Shown here in pieces: positions 49,030 through 60,600 of a DNA stretch of 64,000 nucleotides (the first letter of the stretch is position 1; the number at the start of each line of letters is the position of its first letter). Location of the stretch: the NCBI RefSeq assembly GCF_963678635.1, contig NC_087062.1, positions 71,703,345 to 71,767,344 of the forward strand, given 5' to 3'. The DNA is from Symsagittifera roscoffensis. Taxonomy: Eukaryota > Xenacoelomorpha > Acoela > Convolutidae. The position numbers were made by a program, and so were the translations under genes. The notes beneath the pieces were generated by a model that was not told the origin of the DNA, made no database searches, and saw only the letters and a program-made list of their open reading frames with translations.

Positions 49030-49750
49030 CTAGGAAGATAGCAAAAGTTTCCTCTTTGTAAGGCGGTTTTCAGTGTAGTTTGTGCACTTCTTTCGATCTT
49101 TGGTTTCTGTTAGTATATTGTTCAGACATGCGTAAATAAATTGACAATTTATCAGCGTGAGGTCAATGAGATTTTGTAACTCTGCTATTGTATCCGTTAG
49201 ACCGTAAAACCCTGTTTGAAATTGAATTCCCCATGGCGCTGCCACCGAAGAGGCTAAAATTACATTGTTCTCTGGTTCGTTGATCGAATGGGATTTGCGA
49301 ATAGGCATTAAGTAAGTCGAGTGTCTTTCTTGTCCGGTTTTATCGTTTGCCCGATGTTATCTAGTAGTGATTCGATGTTTGTCAATTGATAGCTTTTCTT
49401 GTGAGCAAATTTTTTGATTTTATTTGAATCCAGTGCTAGTTTTTCCGTTTGGTCCTTTTTTAGTGTAATAACGATCGGACTAATAAAATTGACTGCCTGA
49501 ACTTTGGTCTAGTTTTATAAAATGTTTCTGATCTAATAACTTGTTTATTCCATTTTTGTTACCCTTTCTTGGAAGTGATTCGAGATTCGGCGTCCTTTTT
49601 GTTGAATCATAACCACGTCTTTTATAAACTTTGTTTTTATCACGTGGCTTTCTGCTTTTTCGATTCTGCTGCATAACGGTTTGAAGTTATCTTTCACCCA
49701 CTTTTTGATTTTTGTGTTTGATTTATCCATTTCATCTATGTTCAGCATTT
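49030..49750 (-). pseudogene. Gypsy protease-RT remnant, frameshifted
   Basis: A first frame (49748-49545) carries WVKDNFKPLCSRIEKA and QQKGRRISNHFQERV. A second frame continues with INKLLDQKHFIKLDQSSGSQ. A third (49308-49030) has FQTGFYGLTDTIAELQ and FIYACLNNIL. The last matches the RT palm where the catalytic motif is normally Y-L-D-D; here the two Asp are Asn, so it would be catalytically dead even without the stops. Confidence 0.7.
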
Positions 49751-50379
49751 GCTAATGCTTTAATTTTTCATGGACCAGTCTTATACTAATTTGTGGTAAT
49801 AGATTTTGCCGATAATTTTTGCTTTTTGATCGTCGAATATGGTAAATGGAGATGATTGAATGGTCTATCCCCGAATTTTATGGAAATAGTTACCCTTCTT
49901 TTAGAGAAATTTTTTATTTACCGTTGTAGCATGCCAAATTTCTTGCCGCAAGTTCCGCGGGATACAATTGAAAATAGTTGAACAGCCATTTTTTCGCAAG
50001 CGTTGTGCAGTACACTTGTTTAAAAATGACATTCGTGTTCACGAATCGGCAATATGGAATATGGTTTCTGGTTTTGTTGTCAGGGTTACGATATGTCCAT
50101 TCAGGTCAGCGTCTGTTATCTTTTAGTTCGAAGGCTTCGGATATGGCCATTATGGAGAATTTATACCTCTGCAGTTCTTCCCTTCCGTTCTTGGATATGA
50201 AGTCGGACAATGCTTCCACCTCGTTGGTGTGACCTTCTTCTTCTATTGTTCTTCAATACTTTCGTGTAAGTAATTGACGTTTGGGGATCTGCCATCTTTT
50301 GAAAAGTTTCCACGTTTTGCGCATTATGCAAAGATTTTGTCTTTCACCGGACAAGTTTGTAAATGGTTTGGACCAAATT

Positions 50380-50980
50380 GTTTGCTCCACTTGTAGCCTT
50401 GTTTTTGCTGAGTGTTGTTGGGATTTTGTTGATTTCTGTTTTGTGTTCCACGTGAATAATTTTGTCATGCTCGTTGATATCTTCCTCGGTTGTTGTTTTA
50501 GAAATGTGCTCGACCACCCCGGCCTCGAAGTTGCATGTAACTCATTGGTTCCGGTCGTTTTGTAGTTGCTGTTAATGGTCCGAAAGGACTTGTTTTCGTG
50601 GTTTTACTATATTTTGATGCCGATGCCTTTTTTGCCGGATAGCCTATTTATAGCCATCTTGGGGGGTTTGTGTTTCTGCCAGTAGTTTCTCTGCTATCTT
50701 TTCCCTATATATAAGTGCAGTAAACATGTCTCGTACCCACTCGTTCTATAATTCCCCGCAATCTACTTTTAAGGCGAGTTCTACCAGATCTGCATGAAAC
50801 TGCTCTAGCGATTCGTTTTTTCTTTTTTACTGTGAAAAAAATTATATCTTTCAAATGCGATAATTCATTCCGTGGTAAATTTGTCTTCGACACATTAGAT
50901 TTTTTTGTCGTCGTAGATTCTATAACTAATCTTGGTCGTTTCTCTTGTACCTGTCTTTGACCCTCCGTGCCTAACAAAAA
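50380..50980 (-). pseudogene. Gypsy gag-like remnant
   Basis: Minus strand, broken frames. One includes a segment reading ESLEQFHADLVELALK and later EWVRDMF, the pattern of a retrotransposon gag core before REK-type residues. Assigned mainly by position upstream of the RT remnant. Confidence 0.45.
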
Positions 50981-51344
50981 AAATGAAGCCTCTTACCTTT
51001 GCGTCAGCCTTAACCCATGTGAATGAACTGCAGAGTAGGCCTTTTTCGCGAGCTTTTTGGCATTTGGTTTCCCACTTAACTCTCTTTTCCTGATTTTATA
51101 AGTCTCGGTTTTTCTTTTGAGCTTCTGTTTCTCCGTTAATTTATATTTCAAAAATTGGCTCTCTTGGTTCCACTAGTTCTGGTTTTTCCCGGAGTAGGTT
51201 TCGGATCTCTATTCCGTTTTTGGCGAAACGACCTTCCTACAACGACCGCCCATTTGGTCCATTCTAATGGCGGTTTTGCAGAAGCTGTTTCCCAAAATGG
51301 GTTGATAATGAGTGGGTTTCTTAAATCCTGCTGATTGCGCCTCG

Positions 51345-52285
51345 TCATACCGTATAGTATGATGTATCACTACTGCCGAATCCTAACGGATTAGTAAACT
51401 ATAATTGCAGGTTTGGAACTCAGTTAATTTTTTCACATAAAATTTCCGAAAATCAAAATGAAAGTTTAGCATGAAGCCATGATTTTTTTTGTTGTTTTCA
51501 AATGACCAGATAAGCCTAAACATGACACAAGCATCTTAAAATTTTTCAAACACCGTTTTTATGAGGTAGAAACCATCTAGCCACATAGAAATTGTCATCT
51601 TTTGTTATCCTGAACCTGTGAAAATGTTCAACTTTACTTTCAAAAGTGAATCTTCAAATGCAATTTTTGTGAGAGAATTTGCCACCTTACTTAAGGGTTT
51701 TTTAAATAAGAATAGCTCTTCGTGTTTTAGTTTTTGGGAAGGTTCGAAATTATTGTTAGATCCAGGAATCCAGGGCAATCCCCGCAAGAACTTGGCCCCA
51801 GTGATGAACACCCATGAACAGGTAACCCGGGTGATGCTATCGGCCAAAAACTCAGAAGTGCAAATTCACAGGTGGGGGTAGGGGTGCGGAAGCAAGATAG
51901 TAAAAGAGTCAAAAAATTTAACTATGCGGGGATATTTTCCCTAAATCTGTTCATTCCAAGCTATAAGACGTAGATTACGAACATGTCTTTTAATTGTTTT
52001 TGAGTGTGTTATGGATTTTAATAGCACGTGCTGTCATGAAAACAGCTAAAAACCGTGTGCGTGCTTCGTGCTTTTATTATAACACCATCACTAAAACTGC
52101 ACACGTTTTCAAACACGTTTTGAATGCTATCAATTATTTGATAGAAACAAATATTAGCCAAATAGACTTATTCAAACTCTCCTGCTTGTTGTTCCATTTT
52201 TCCGTGAAATAAAAACCGTTCAGCAGTTATTTCAGCAAAAAGTAAAAAATTGTTCTCGAAGACTCATTAAGAGAAATTATAAACA
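51345..52285. other. Stretch between the gypsy remnant and PIERCE1
   Basis: A less AT-rich patch at about 51720-51890 is open on both strands but unrecognised. The part nearest 52285 should hold the PIERCE1 promoter and 5' UTR; a TTATTTCAG word at about 52230 could be a 5'-UTR acceptor. Confidence 0.35.
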
Positions 52286-52570
52286 ATGGGCGATCACGTG
52301 AACCCCCCAAAAACTGAGGAATATTACCAAATTCAAAAAGGACTTCCCGACAGATTTAACGTACCCAGTTTAGTCAAAGGGTACGAGTCCAAACCACAAC
52401 ACCCCATGTACAAAACAACCAACAACGAGTACGGCAGCCGAGGACCATCAGTGCACGAAGCCCCTATTCAATTCCACCCGAAAGACGGAAAATTCACACG
52501 AGCACTCGGAGAGTCGGGCATGTATAGAAACTGCGGCTTGAACACAGCAATGGACCAATCAAAAGTTTGA
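52286..52570 (+). CDS. PIERCE1: PIERCE1-like ciliary microtubule inner protein
   Basis: Complete 94-residue single-exon frame, ATG in the context AACAATGG to TGA. It matches the Piercer of microtubule wall family (human C9orf116/PIERCE1 and C15orf65/PIERCE2) along its length. The shared landmarks, in order, are EEYYQIQKGLPDRFN, KGY, MYKTTNNEYGSRGPSVHE, FHPKDGKFTR and GMYRN-LNT. The family binds inside the A-tubule of motile-cilium doublets and helps dock outer dynein arms and inner proteins. It is shorter than human PIERCE1 (136 residues), lacking much of the N-terminal extension and the C-terminal tail after LNT. The frame is intact and the motif order conserved, so it is probably functional. 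The neighbours (gypsy remnant, FAM184A) are unrelated. Assignment between PIERCE1 and PIERCE2 is less certain than the family. Confidence 0.88.
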   Translation: MGDHVNPPKTEEYYQIQKGLPDRFNVPSLVKGYESKPQHPMYKTTNNEYGSRGPSVHEAPIQFHPKDGKFTRALGESGMYRNCGLNTAMDQSKV

Positions 52571-54119
52571 ATCACAAGAACTACTTTTTATTTTGGGTTC
52601 TTCTGAAGTCGTTGTTTGTCAAATCTGTTCTTGACAACGACTTAGGAATGAGTTTGGACTAATATTCAATTTATTCTTACAAATGCAAATTATATGTAGA
52701 GCCTAAATTTAAGATTGCTTACCACGCGAAAGTTTTGAATTTCAAACTGTTATGAAAAACTGCTAGCACTACAGTTTTCATATTTCCATGCGAAATTAAA
52801 AATTGTTGGGCTCTTTTCCAGTTTTCCACCCCCCTCGTAAAATTACAATAAAAAGCTGCGGTGGTCACTATTTTGTTGTTTATGTTTGTTGACACAAAGG
52901 ACAATTCCAGACATTTAGGCTAGATAACAGTCACGCATAATTCACAATCGGAGAAAAAATTTGCAGCAGAATCCCCGTTGTAAGACATTGAGTAGTGATT
53001 TTGGAAAAAATAGTGTTTCAAGGTCAGTTTTTACTTCAAGACCTAATCTCATAATGCAATTCAGTACCCAATGCTATTCTGATCTTTGGGTATTTATTAT
53101 CCAAGATTACCGTTGTTAGAAACGAAAACAAAAACTGGTGGAGTTAAACTAAGAACCAAAAAATCTGTTATTTAGTTGTTTTTTAGGCTCTTTTCCAGTT
53201 CCCCCTTTCAAAATACCGAGTTTTATGTTTGTTCTACGTGTTATTACGGCTAAATACGTGATGTTACGCTGTAAAGTATGAAGAACAAACCTGTTCACAG
53301 TTGTCGATTTGTTCAGCACGCCAAATTTCATTGCATTGTGACAACGTTAAATAAGCTTTTCAAAATTGAATTTGAAAGGGGGCAACTGGAAAATAGCCTT
53401 TTTTTAAAATATCAGTCATACAATTTCATTTTATAACTAAACGCTTATCATAGAAATTTCAAAATAATTTTTTAAACGTAAGGAAGAATTAGACAAGTGT
53501 CTGAGAGTTTTATGAATGTATATATTTTTTGTCAACCATGGAGTTTAGTTTTCCAAGCTTGCTTACACTTTTTGTTCCGACCATTGAAAATGGGAAGGAA
53601 CTTTGTATTCGGGTGCGTCTTAGTTTTTTTTGTTTTACGCAAAATCAAGTACCACAAATAATCATTGGACTCTTTTGAGCGCTAAATCATATTCAAACCC
53701 TTTCAGTTATGATTCGAACCACATTAAAAGATTTCGACAGGAGACAAACCGGTTTGAAATTTTTGATTTTTCGTCTTAATTCAAGCGAATAAAGCAAGCG
53801 AGCCGGCTTACAAGAGCTGAAATGCCAATGTTATGCCTAATTTAGGACCTTAAAAATTAATTTTAAGCAATTAAACTAGTTTTTGGAGTATTTTTGCTTC
53901 ATTTTGGGAACCAAAAACTTCATAAATTCAATTTTTTTCTGCAAAATTTTGAGAAAAAATTTTTTTATTTTTTATTTCATAGTTTTTCTCGTTATTTTTG
54001 AACAAAACATTTTGTCCAATTTGCCTATATTACTATGACTGTCAAATACGCTTAAACGTCACATCCTTTGTATCACACCACTCAGAAAAAAACTACACCA
54101 ATTTGAAAAAAAAACTTTC
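52571..54119. other. Intergenic stretch
   Basis: No gene supported. AATAAA-type words occur (for example near 52848) that could serve PIERCE1 but at some distance. Confidence 0.35.
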
Positions 54120-54287
54120 TTAACAGTAGTTTTGTAAAGAACATCCTGTGCAACTTGCAAAGTAACCGGCTGTGCATGTTATTAACTTGCCATTGGTTGA
54201 GTTTTTAGTTTCCTCGCATTTCACGCTTGCGTGCTTCATTTCTGTTTCAAACATAAATGTTTCCGGTGAGCCTGCGGAAGCCTTCTT
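54120..54287 (-). CDS. Possible terminal exon of an unknown cysteine-containing protein
   Basis: Minus strand. Acceptor AGCTTACAG is followed by 55 codons ending in TAA. The peptide is hydrophilic, then has a cysteine-spaced end (C..., TCTAGYFASCTGCSLQNYC). Base composition is higher in GC than the flanks, as expected of coding DNA. No partner exon was identified to the right, where microsatellites and the gap lie. I do not recognise the family. It could be a secreted peptide's last exon or a chance frame. Confidence 0.28.
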   Translation of the reverse strand, partial: KKASAGSPETFMFETEMKHASVKCEETKNSTNGKLITCTAGYFASCTGCSLQNYC

Positions 54288-54745
54288 CTGTAAGCTTTCA
54301 AAAACAAAGAAGGGGTTGAAAAGAATCAAACCATAAAACTCATAGATATTTAAAGGGAATGATTTGTGTCTTGAAAGCAAAGTTGTTTTCTGATAGTTCA
54401 GCTCGTTTAATTTTTTTTGCTCTGATTTTAATCGAAACTTTCTGAGCTGACTGTTGGCTGGGTGTAATAGATGTTTGCTTGAAATGTTTTACGCGTAGCT
54501 CAAAGTTTTGGAATTTAGATAAGAGATTGAAACAGTTGACTACTGGGAAACTGGCAATAAAATTAGCTTTTTTGATCTCTTTCTTTTTTTCAATTTATCA
54601 TTTTACTACTGCGAGTTTCAACAGCGCTATAATATAATTAAAGTTACTTACAGATATAATTTCAAAATAGTTTATTAATAATTTTAAGAGAATTTAAGTC
54701 TGTATTTATGTATTTATGTATGCAAAATATGCTTGTATGTATGTA

Positions 54746-54837
<92 letters not shown>
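54746..54837. repeat. (CA)n followed by (TA)n microsatellite
   Basis: About 19 CA units run directly into about 25 TA units. The tyrosine/isoleucine-rich frames here are artefacts. Confidence 0.97.
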
Positions 54838-54838
<1 letters not shown>

Positions 54839-54880
54839 ATGAACATACATACAAGCATATATTGCATACATACTTACGCA

Positions 54881-54881
54881 A

Positions 54882-54938
<57 letters not shown>
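54881..54938. repeat. (CATA)n/(TA)n microsatellite
   Basis: CATACATACATA followed by about 22 TA units. Confidence 0.97.
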
Positions 54939-54941
<3 letters not shown>

Positions 54942-55363
54942 ATAAGCTTCCTTAAAAATCCTTAGGATACAGGATACTGTTTGCTGAAAATTTGATGTCG
55001 CTCAAAAAAAATTAACAGTTGCTCTGCTAGCAGCACAGAAAGTTTTGATCTCAATCATGTTATAAACTCTGAAATTATAAAAACTCAATCAAGTTATCAA
55101 AAATTTTGTTTCAATTTTGTGCCGTTTTCTTGTGTGTGATGTGACGAGACGAAAACTGATAACTTAATTATATTAGCCATGTTTATTTTTTGTTTTTAAT
55201 TGTGCTTTTCCTAAAGCAATAATAGCCCAAACCATTTTCAAATCCAACTCAAATTTAGAAAAAAAATCAATTTATCAAGACGGGTTTGTCCCAACAAAAA
55301 GTTTTCAAAAAATTTATATCAATCTATTCAGGTTTGCAATGGTTTTATGTAATAATCATTGGA

Positions 55364-55563
55364 NNNNNNNNNNNNNNNNNNNNNNNNNNNNNNNNNNNNN
55401 NNNNNNNNNNNNNNNNNNNNNNNNNNNNNNNNNNNNNNNNNNNNNNNNNNNNNNNNNNNNNNNNNNNNNNNNNNNNNNNNNNNNNNNNNNNNNNNNNNNN
55501 NNNNNNNNNNNNNNNNNNNNNNNNNNNNNNNNNNNNNNNNNNNNNNNNNNNNNNNNNNNNNNN
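55364..55563. other. Assembly gap (200 N)
   Basis: Exactly 200 N, a common placeholder size, so the true gap length is unknown. Confidence 0.99.
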
Positions 55564-55984
55564 CCACAAAACTCTTTGTTAATTTTATGTTTTTTTAAAG
55601 CTGGCTTAAGTCTATTTTTTAAAAGAACTTGATTACTGGTCAGAAAAAGATGACATAGTAGACAGTGCTATCTTCTTGGTTACTTTTGGAAAAAATATAA
55701 ATGATTAGTTTTACAATCTTTTGAATTCTAGATACGATTTAAAATTTGCTTGGCTCACATTAACAGTATACAAAAAACGATTATAGAATTTTAAAAAAAA
55801 ACTTTGAGACCCAATTAACGCGCGATATTTTTTTTGCTTAGAATTCTGTGCCTTGAAATTGATAGCTTCTGTGCTTTGAAATCTTCTGTGCTTTTAAACC
55901 GAAAAATGGTTCAAAAGGAATTGAGGCATGTTATTTGCTCTAGTCACGAAAAAGTAATAGGACATTTGTATAGTTTAATTGAGC

Positions 55985-56045
55985 TGTTGCGGATTCCGCG
56001 ACTGTATGCGAAAGCCACAAATTGTAAGTGGAATCCTCAGTTTGT
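55985..56045. repeat. GGATTCCGC-type short repeats
   Basis: GCGGATTCCGCGACTGTA followed by CACAAATTGTAAGTGGAATCC: the same vocabulary as 3780-4085. Confidence 0.5.
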
Positions 56046-56279
56046 AAATGAAGTATAAGTGCAGTATAGCGTTAAAATTATATATTTTAATTCCTGCTCA
56101 CCGGAAGAAAGAACCTCATTTACTACATTGATAAACTACTAGTTGAAATACCAATTGTTTGGTCTCAATTCCTGTCAATCCAACTTCAATCTCAAATTCT
56201 GTCAACTTCGATCTCATCTTCCATATCAATTAACTAGACTGGGAATCTACTAGATCATCAAATTTTGGGGTTGATGGAA

Positions 56280-56690
56280 TCCCAAAAACTGACCAGTTTT
56301 TGGGATTTGTGCAATCCCAAATACTGACCTAATTCGGCGATATGCTGTGCGTTGTGTTTCCAAACACTCTCTAGCCAATGACAACAAGTATTGAATTTAT
56401 TCGGCGTTAAGCTTTCGAAATCAGTATTCAGGATTGTCGCAATCCCAAATAGTGACCTAAATTGGCTATATGCTGTGTGTTGTGTTTCAAGACACTCTCA
56501 AGCCAATGACTACAAGTATTGATTTTATTCGGCGTTAAGCTTTCGAAATCAGTATTTGGGATTGACGCAATCCCAAATACTGACCTAAATTGGCAATAAG
56601 CTGTTTGCTGAGTGTCGTATTTCCATACATTCTCAACTTAGTAGTTCCAAATATTAAATTTAATCGGTGTTGCATTCCCAAAAAACTAAA
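56280..56690. repeat. 128-bp tandem repeat, about three units
   Basis: The word GCAATCCCAAATA begins at 56311, 56439 and 56567, giving two spacings of 128 bp. It is followed each time by TGACCTAA-T-GGC, TGTTT-C-A-ACACTCTC and TATTCGGCGTTAAGCTTTCG (first two units). The third unit is more diverged. Confidence 0.88.
56549..56583. repeat. Perfect 15-bp inverted repeat at a unit boundary
   Basis: TCAGTATTTGGGATT, 5-base loop GACGC, then its exact reverse complement. An equivalent hairpin, CCCAAAAACT-GACC-AGTTTTTGGG, lies at about 56281-56304, and an imperfect one lies at about 56422-56454. Confidence 0.92.
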
Positions 56691-56734
56691 AAGTGATATT
56701 CACCGATTTATTTAACAAATGTTTTGAGATTTAT

Positions 56735-56935
56735 TCGTGGATTCCGCTGACAATGGTTAAGTCTTTGCCTTTGGATTCCGCATTGCTATAGATAAAGATT
56801 CCAGCTCTAGCTTTTAATTGTTCATTAGTAAACAGAATTCTGAATCCACTTGCAATTTGCGGAATTCGCTTACATTGCGGATTCCGCTTACATTTGCGGA
56901 TGATTCCACTTACACATTATGGAATCTACTCGCGC
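56735..56935. repeat. GGATTCCGC cluster
   Basis: Repeated GGATTCCGC(T)TACATT and GGAATTCGCTTACATTG words; related to 3780-4085 in the opposite sense. Confidence 0.6.
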
Positions 56936-57080
56936 GCGCTCGCCCTAAAATTAGTATATTGTGGCATTGAAGGCGCCTTTAGAAAAATTTTAGGGTCAGT
57001 CAGCCAAAAATGGATATCTTAAAATAGTAGAAAGGGGGAATCTTTGGGTCGGCATGGGGTCGAATCCCTGAAGAGGTTGA
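56935..57080 (-). mobile_element. hAT-like non-autonomous element, central fragment
   Basis: Minus-orientation core (GCGCGCGCTCGCCC, GAAGGCGCCTTTAGAAAAAT, GGGTCGGCATGGGGTCGAAT). Both termini are missing. Confidence 0.5.
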
Positions 57081-57386
57081 AGTTTGTTTTACGTGAGGTC
57101 TTGCGTTATTTTGCAATTCCATGGAGACTGACTCTTAATGATTTTGATTCCATGAGGTAATAAAACTTAAACGATCCGAACCAAAACGGAGCAAAACCCA
57201 ACTGAAAACTCTATTTATGGACATTTCACACCATTCAATTCGCAATCTAATTGCCCTGTGCTTTTTAAATCTTTTTCAGCAGTTTTTTTTAAAGCTATAG
57301 TTTTTTTTAGCTTACTAACATATAAAGTTTCCCCTGTCGCAAACTAAATGGTAAAACAAGGCTTCATAAAAATATATTGCATTATG

Positions 57387-57623
57387 TTAGAGAAACTTTT
57401 TTGGGACTTTGGGAGGTGTTGGAGTTCTGTAGTTATTCTGCTGTGTGTTTACAGTGGATAGGGGTTCTAATCTACCCCCTGGTGGGGGAGTGGACATCTT
57501 TTGGTGCGCGGTGTACCCATTGTGATATCCAGAAGGGGGGTTAGAGGTTGAGGATGTCATGGAGTTAGCAGTGAACAGATTTCCTTTCCCAGATATTGAG
57601 TTATGAACCGCGCCTCCTTTTCC
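57387..57623 (-). CDS. FAM184A: FAM184A last exon
   Basis: Acceptor TTTTAG, 78 codons to TAA. Ser/Thr/Asn/Pro-rich and disordered in look, with GYHNGYTAH and the conserved PTPPKVPKKFL end. Confidence 0.88.
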   Translation of the reverse strand, partial: GKGGAVHNSISGKGNLFTANSMTSSTSNPPSGYHNGYTAHQKMSTPPPGGRLEPLSTVNTQQNNYRTPTPPKVPKKFL

Positions 57624-60600
57624 CTAAAATAAACATTTTTTTCACACTTTTTGAAATATTACAAATGCAAGCTAGATTTTGCTTTGTTTGTGAGAGTACA
57701 GAAAACGATTGTACGAGAAAAACTAAACGAAAGTTTTTCCTTGAGTTTTTGTTTAAACGACTTGAGAAATAATATTCATGCCAGTGCTTTAGATTAACTT
57801 CATGTACAGCCATTCAGGTTAACTATAATAAATAAAGATCTACTCTTTACTGAGTATTTCGGCTAACTTACTCAAAATTTGATGATGCACAGTATTTATA
57901 TTGTGTGTTTAAACTTGTGTATTTGCATAATTTTTTAACGGTGAGATCAGATAACTTAAACAGGAAGTTTAAGTGGCGAAAAATTGCCAACCAAAGCAAA
58001 ATCAAAGTGCAAGTAACGCAAGATCGTACCAAACTCTGAACATCTCAATTTTTATCAAAACCTCTCCCAAATATTACCTCCCCTACCCACGCCTAATATT
58101 GCGGCCCTGCTCTTACCTTTCCAGCTGCTGCAAGTGGGTTGAGTACTCCCACATTGGGGCTGGAATTGAACACCTTGTTGAAATTTGTCTCCCTATTGAC
58201 CAGTTCCCGTTGGAAGAACTCTTTCTCTTGCTAAACAAGACAAACCACAAACTTGCCATATTGAAGTGCACCAATTAGAAATAAACATCTCTCAGAAAAA
58301 TCTGAAATTTCTATCGGGTTTTCAATGTCCAATCAAATGCAACCCTTCAAAAATCTGCCTCTTCGCTTTTGAAATGAGCATTTCGAAAGTTTTTTACATT
58401 ATAATCGATTATTTTCGAAAGTGTTTTTCCAAAACTTTGGTTGAAATATAATCCATTTTGAATTGACTATTATCTATTATTATTCAACAAACTTCACCGT
58501 TTCATTTTAGCATTGATTTAGTTTTGTTGAGTGCCAATCATTTGGTATCAATTTTTTCCTTTTTTAAGAATATTTTTTCAATTCATTTTTCTCGAAACAA
58601 ATTTTCGAAAACAAAAATTTCAAATAATGTGACCTCTGCCTAAACATGATAATATATAGAAGTTTAATAGTTTTCCTAATATTAACTAGGTTGAGTCAAC
58701 GTCTGTCCAGGGCACCGGCGGCCATATAGCCGATAGAGATTAGACCGAAAAAGTTTTAATTACCTCAAGCCGAAATAACAAATTCTTTATTAACGCCTTT
58801 AAAATAAAATAGTTATTATTTCTTAACATTAACTAGTATGAATCAACGACACTCCGGGGCACTTTTTTAATGTTCTGGGACCTTCTTTTAATATATGAAC
58901 CTGCTTTTACAGGTACCTTTTACTTAGACCAGCTTCTTGGAAATTTTATTTTTTAAAGTAAATGGTCAGGAGTGAGGGCTAGTATGGCGAATGGTGATCA
59001 CCAACAAAGCAAATTTTGTAAAATCACTGGATTTGAATTCTACTTTAATGGTGGGTTTGAATTATATACGTGAGAAAAATTTCTTTTTTATTTAGAAAAA
59101 AAATGTTTTTTTATTTGGGAAAACCATTTACTATTTTTACTGCCCATCGATACCAAAATATATTTTCTGACCTATTGAAAATAGACGAGCGAGTACCTGA
59201 GAGTACATTTTGATCACAGCTAAACATTTTCAAGAAATTAATTAGCGCAAACAATTTTTGGCAGAAAAAAAATCAATTTTCATGGATTTGCCTAAAAAAT
59301 CAATCATACAGTCTAAATAAACAAGTGCAATGGTTTTCTAGATACTGAAAATAATAGATTTTAATTAACCTTAAAATTTCAATTTCATGCTTGAATGGGT
59401 CATGAAAATCGATTATATGGGTTAATTTTTTTGGCGATATAATCCATTATAATCGACTATTTCCCATGAAACTCCAGTGCGGGTATATTGGAGTCGAAGG
59501 CGCCTTAAGAAATATTTGAAGGTTGGTCGGCCTTAAATGGATGCATAAAATAATACAAAAGGGGGAGTCTTTGGTTGGTACGGGGGTCGAATCTCTGAGT
59601 GGAGGGGGTGAGTTCAACTAAAAATTGTTTTTACTTCAATTATAATTAAGGAATTTTTTGTAAAAATACATCAATATCTAGCTCGTCTTATAGTTTTTTC
59701 AAAATATCAAAATCGGAAAGTAATTGAGAGAATGAAAAAAGAGTATAAAAACAATTAAGGGTAAGAAACGATGGTAATGAGAATAATGACTGACAGCGAG
59801 TCTCTTCAGTTTCTCCTCCTCCCCCTCCAGCATCTGCTGCAGTCGGTTGATCAACTGCATATCCTCCGGCCGACTCTCCCTCCTCTCAAAACGCTCCTCC
59901 GCCTCGCGCAACCTACACAGAATTAGACAAATTGATTAAGACTGACTTTAAACAATTTTGCTCTATTTAATGACGAAATATATTTTACTTTTCACGAGGA
60001 ATTTTATGAAATCTTTAATCTGAGATTTTTTATCAGACTCATAATTTCCAAAACCTTTATAATTGACTCATGGGTATATTTCAAGGAGAGCCAGCAGAAA
60101 AGTTAAGTATTAATCATTAGTGATATCCATCATCGTGTGAAAAAATATATAAACAACGGGGTCAAATCTGATTTGAAGTTGCCTTGCCGTATTACGCATA
60201 GTTTTATTTTGTTCAAGTTCATGAGTTTTCCATCAGAGCCTTAAGTTTTAAATTTCAAATTTTTTCAATCAATGCGCCCAAACAACAAAGTCTTATGAAT
60301 CAGGTTGTAATTACATAAAGTTTGTCTACATTTTAGAATTTCCAAATGTTTGCGACTTTATGTTGAGTAAAAGCCACAATCACACTCACTTGGCCTTGAG
60401 GTCTCTGATCTCTACTTGTAACACTTCTCTGGTCCTGGAGAACTCATCCAGCAGTCGCCTCTGTTCTCTCAACTTCTCTGCCTGTAGATTGTCCAGTTCC
60501 AATTTATAAGATGACTCAAGCTCCGCCTGCTTCTTCCTGGTCAGAAAGTAAATATTCAAAAATTACCAGTTCGTGTGCAAGCAGCACAGAAAATATGGAT

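Larger units (their letters stand above)
46560..51340 (-). mobile_element. Decayed Ty3/gypsy LTR retrotransposon
   Basis: On the minus strand, remnants appear in the order gag-like (about 50977-50380), protease/RT (49750-49030), RNase H end (about 48397) and integrase (47172 to about 46560). This is the gypsy (Ty3) order, with integrase after RT/RNase H. All parts contain stops and frameshifts. Segments such as KWVKDNFKPLC, QQKGRRISNHFQERV, GFYGLTD and GLTDYMSRNP are typical of one gypsy lineage common in invertebrates. LTRs were not identified on either side, so the outer limits are approximate. It is inactive. Confidence 0.75.

Noticed and set aside
54662-54955. Tyr/Ile- and His/Thr-rich frames
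   Set aside because: Translations of CA and TA microsatellites.
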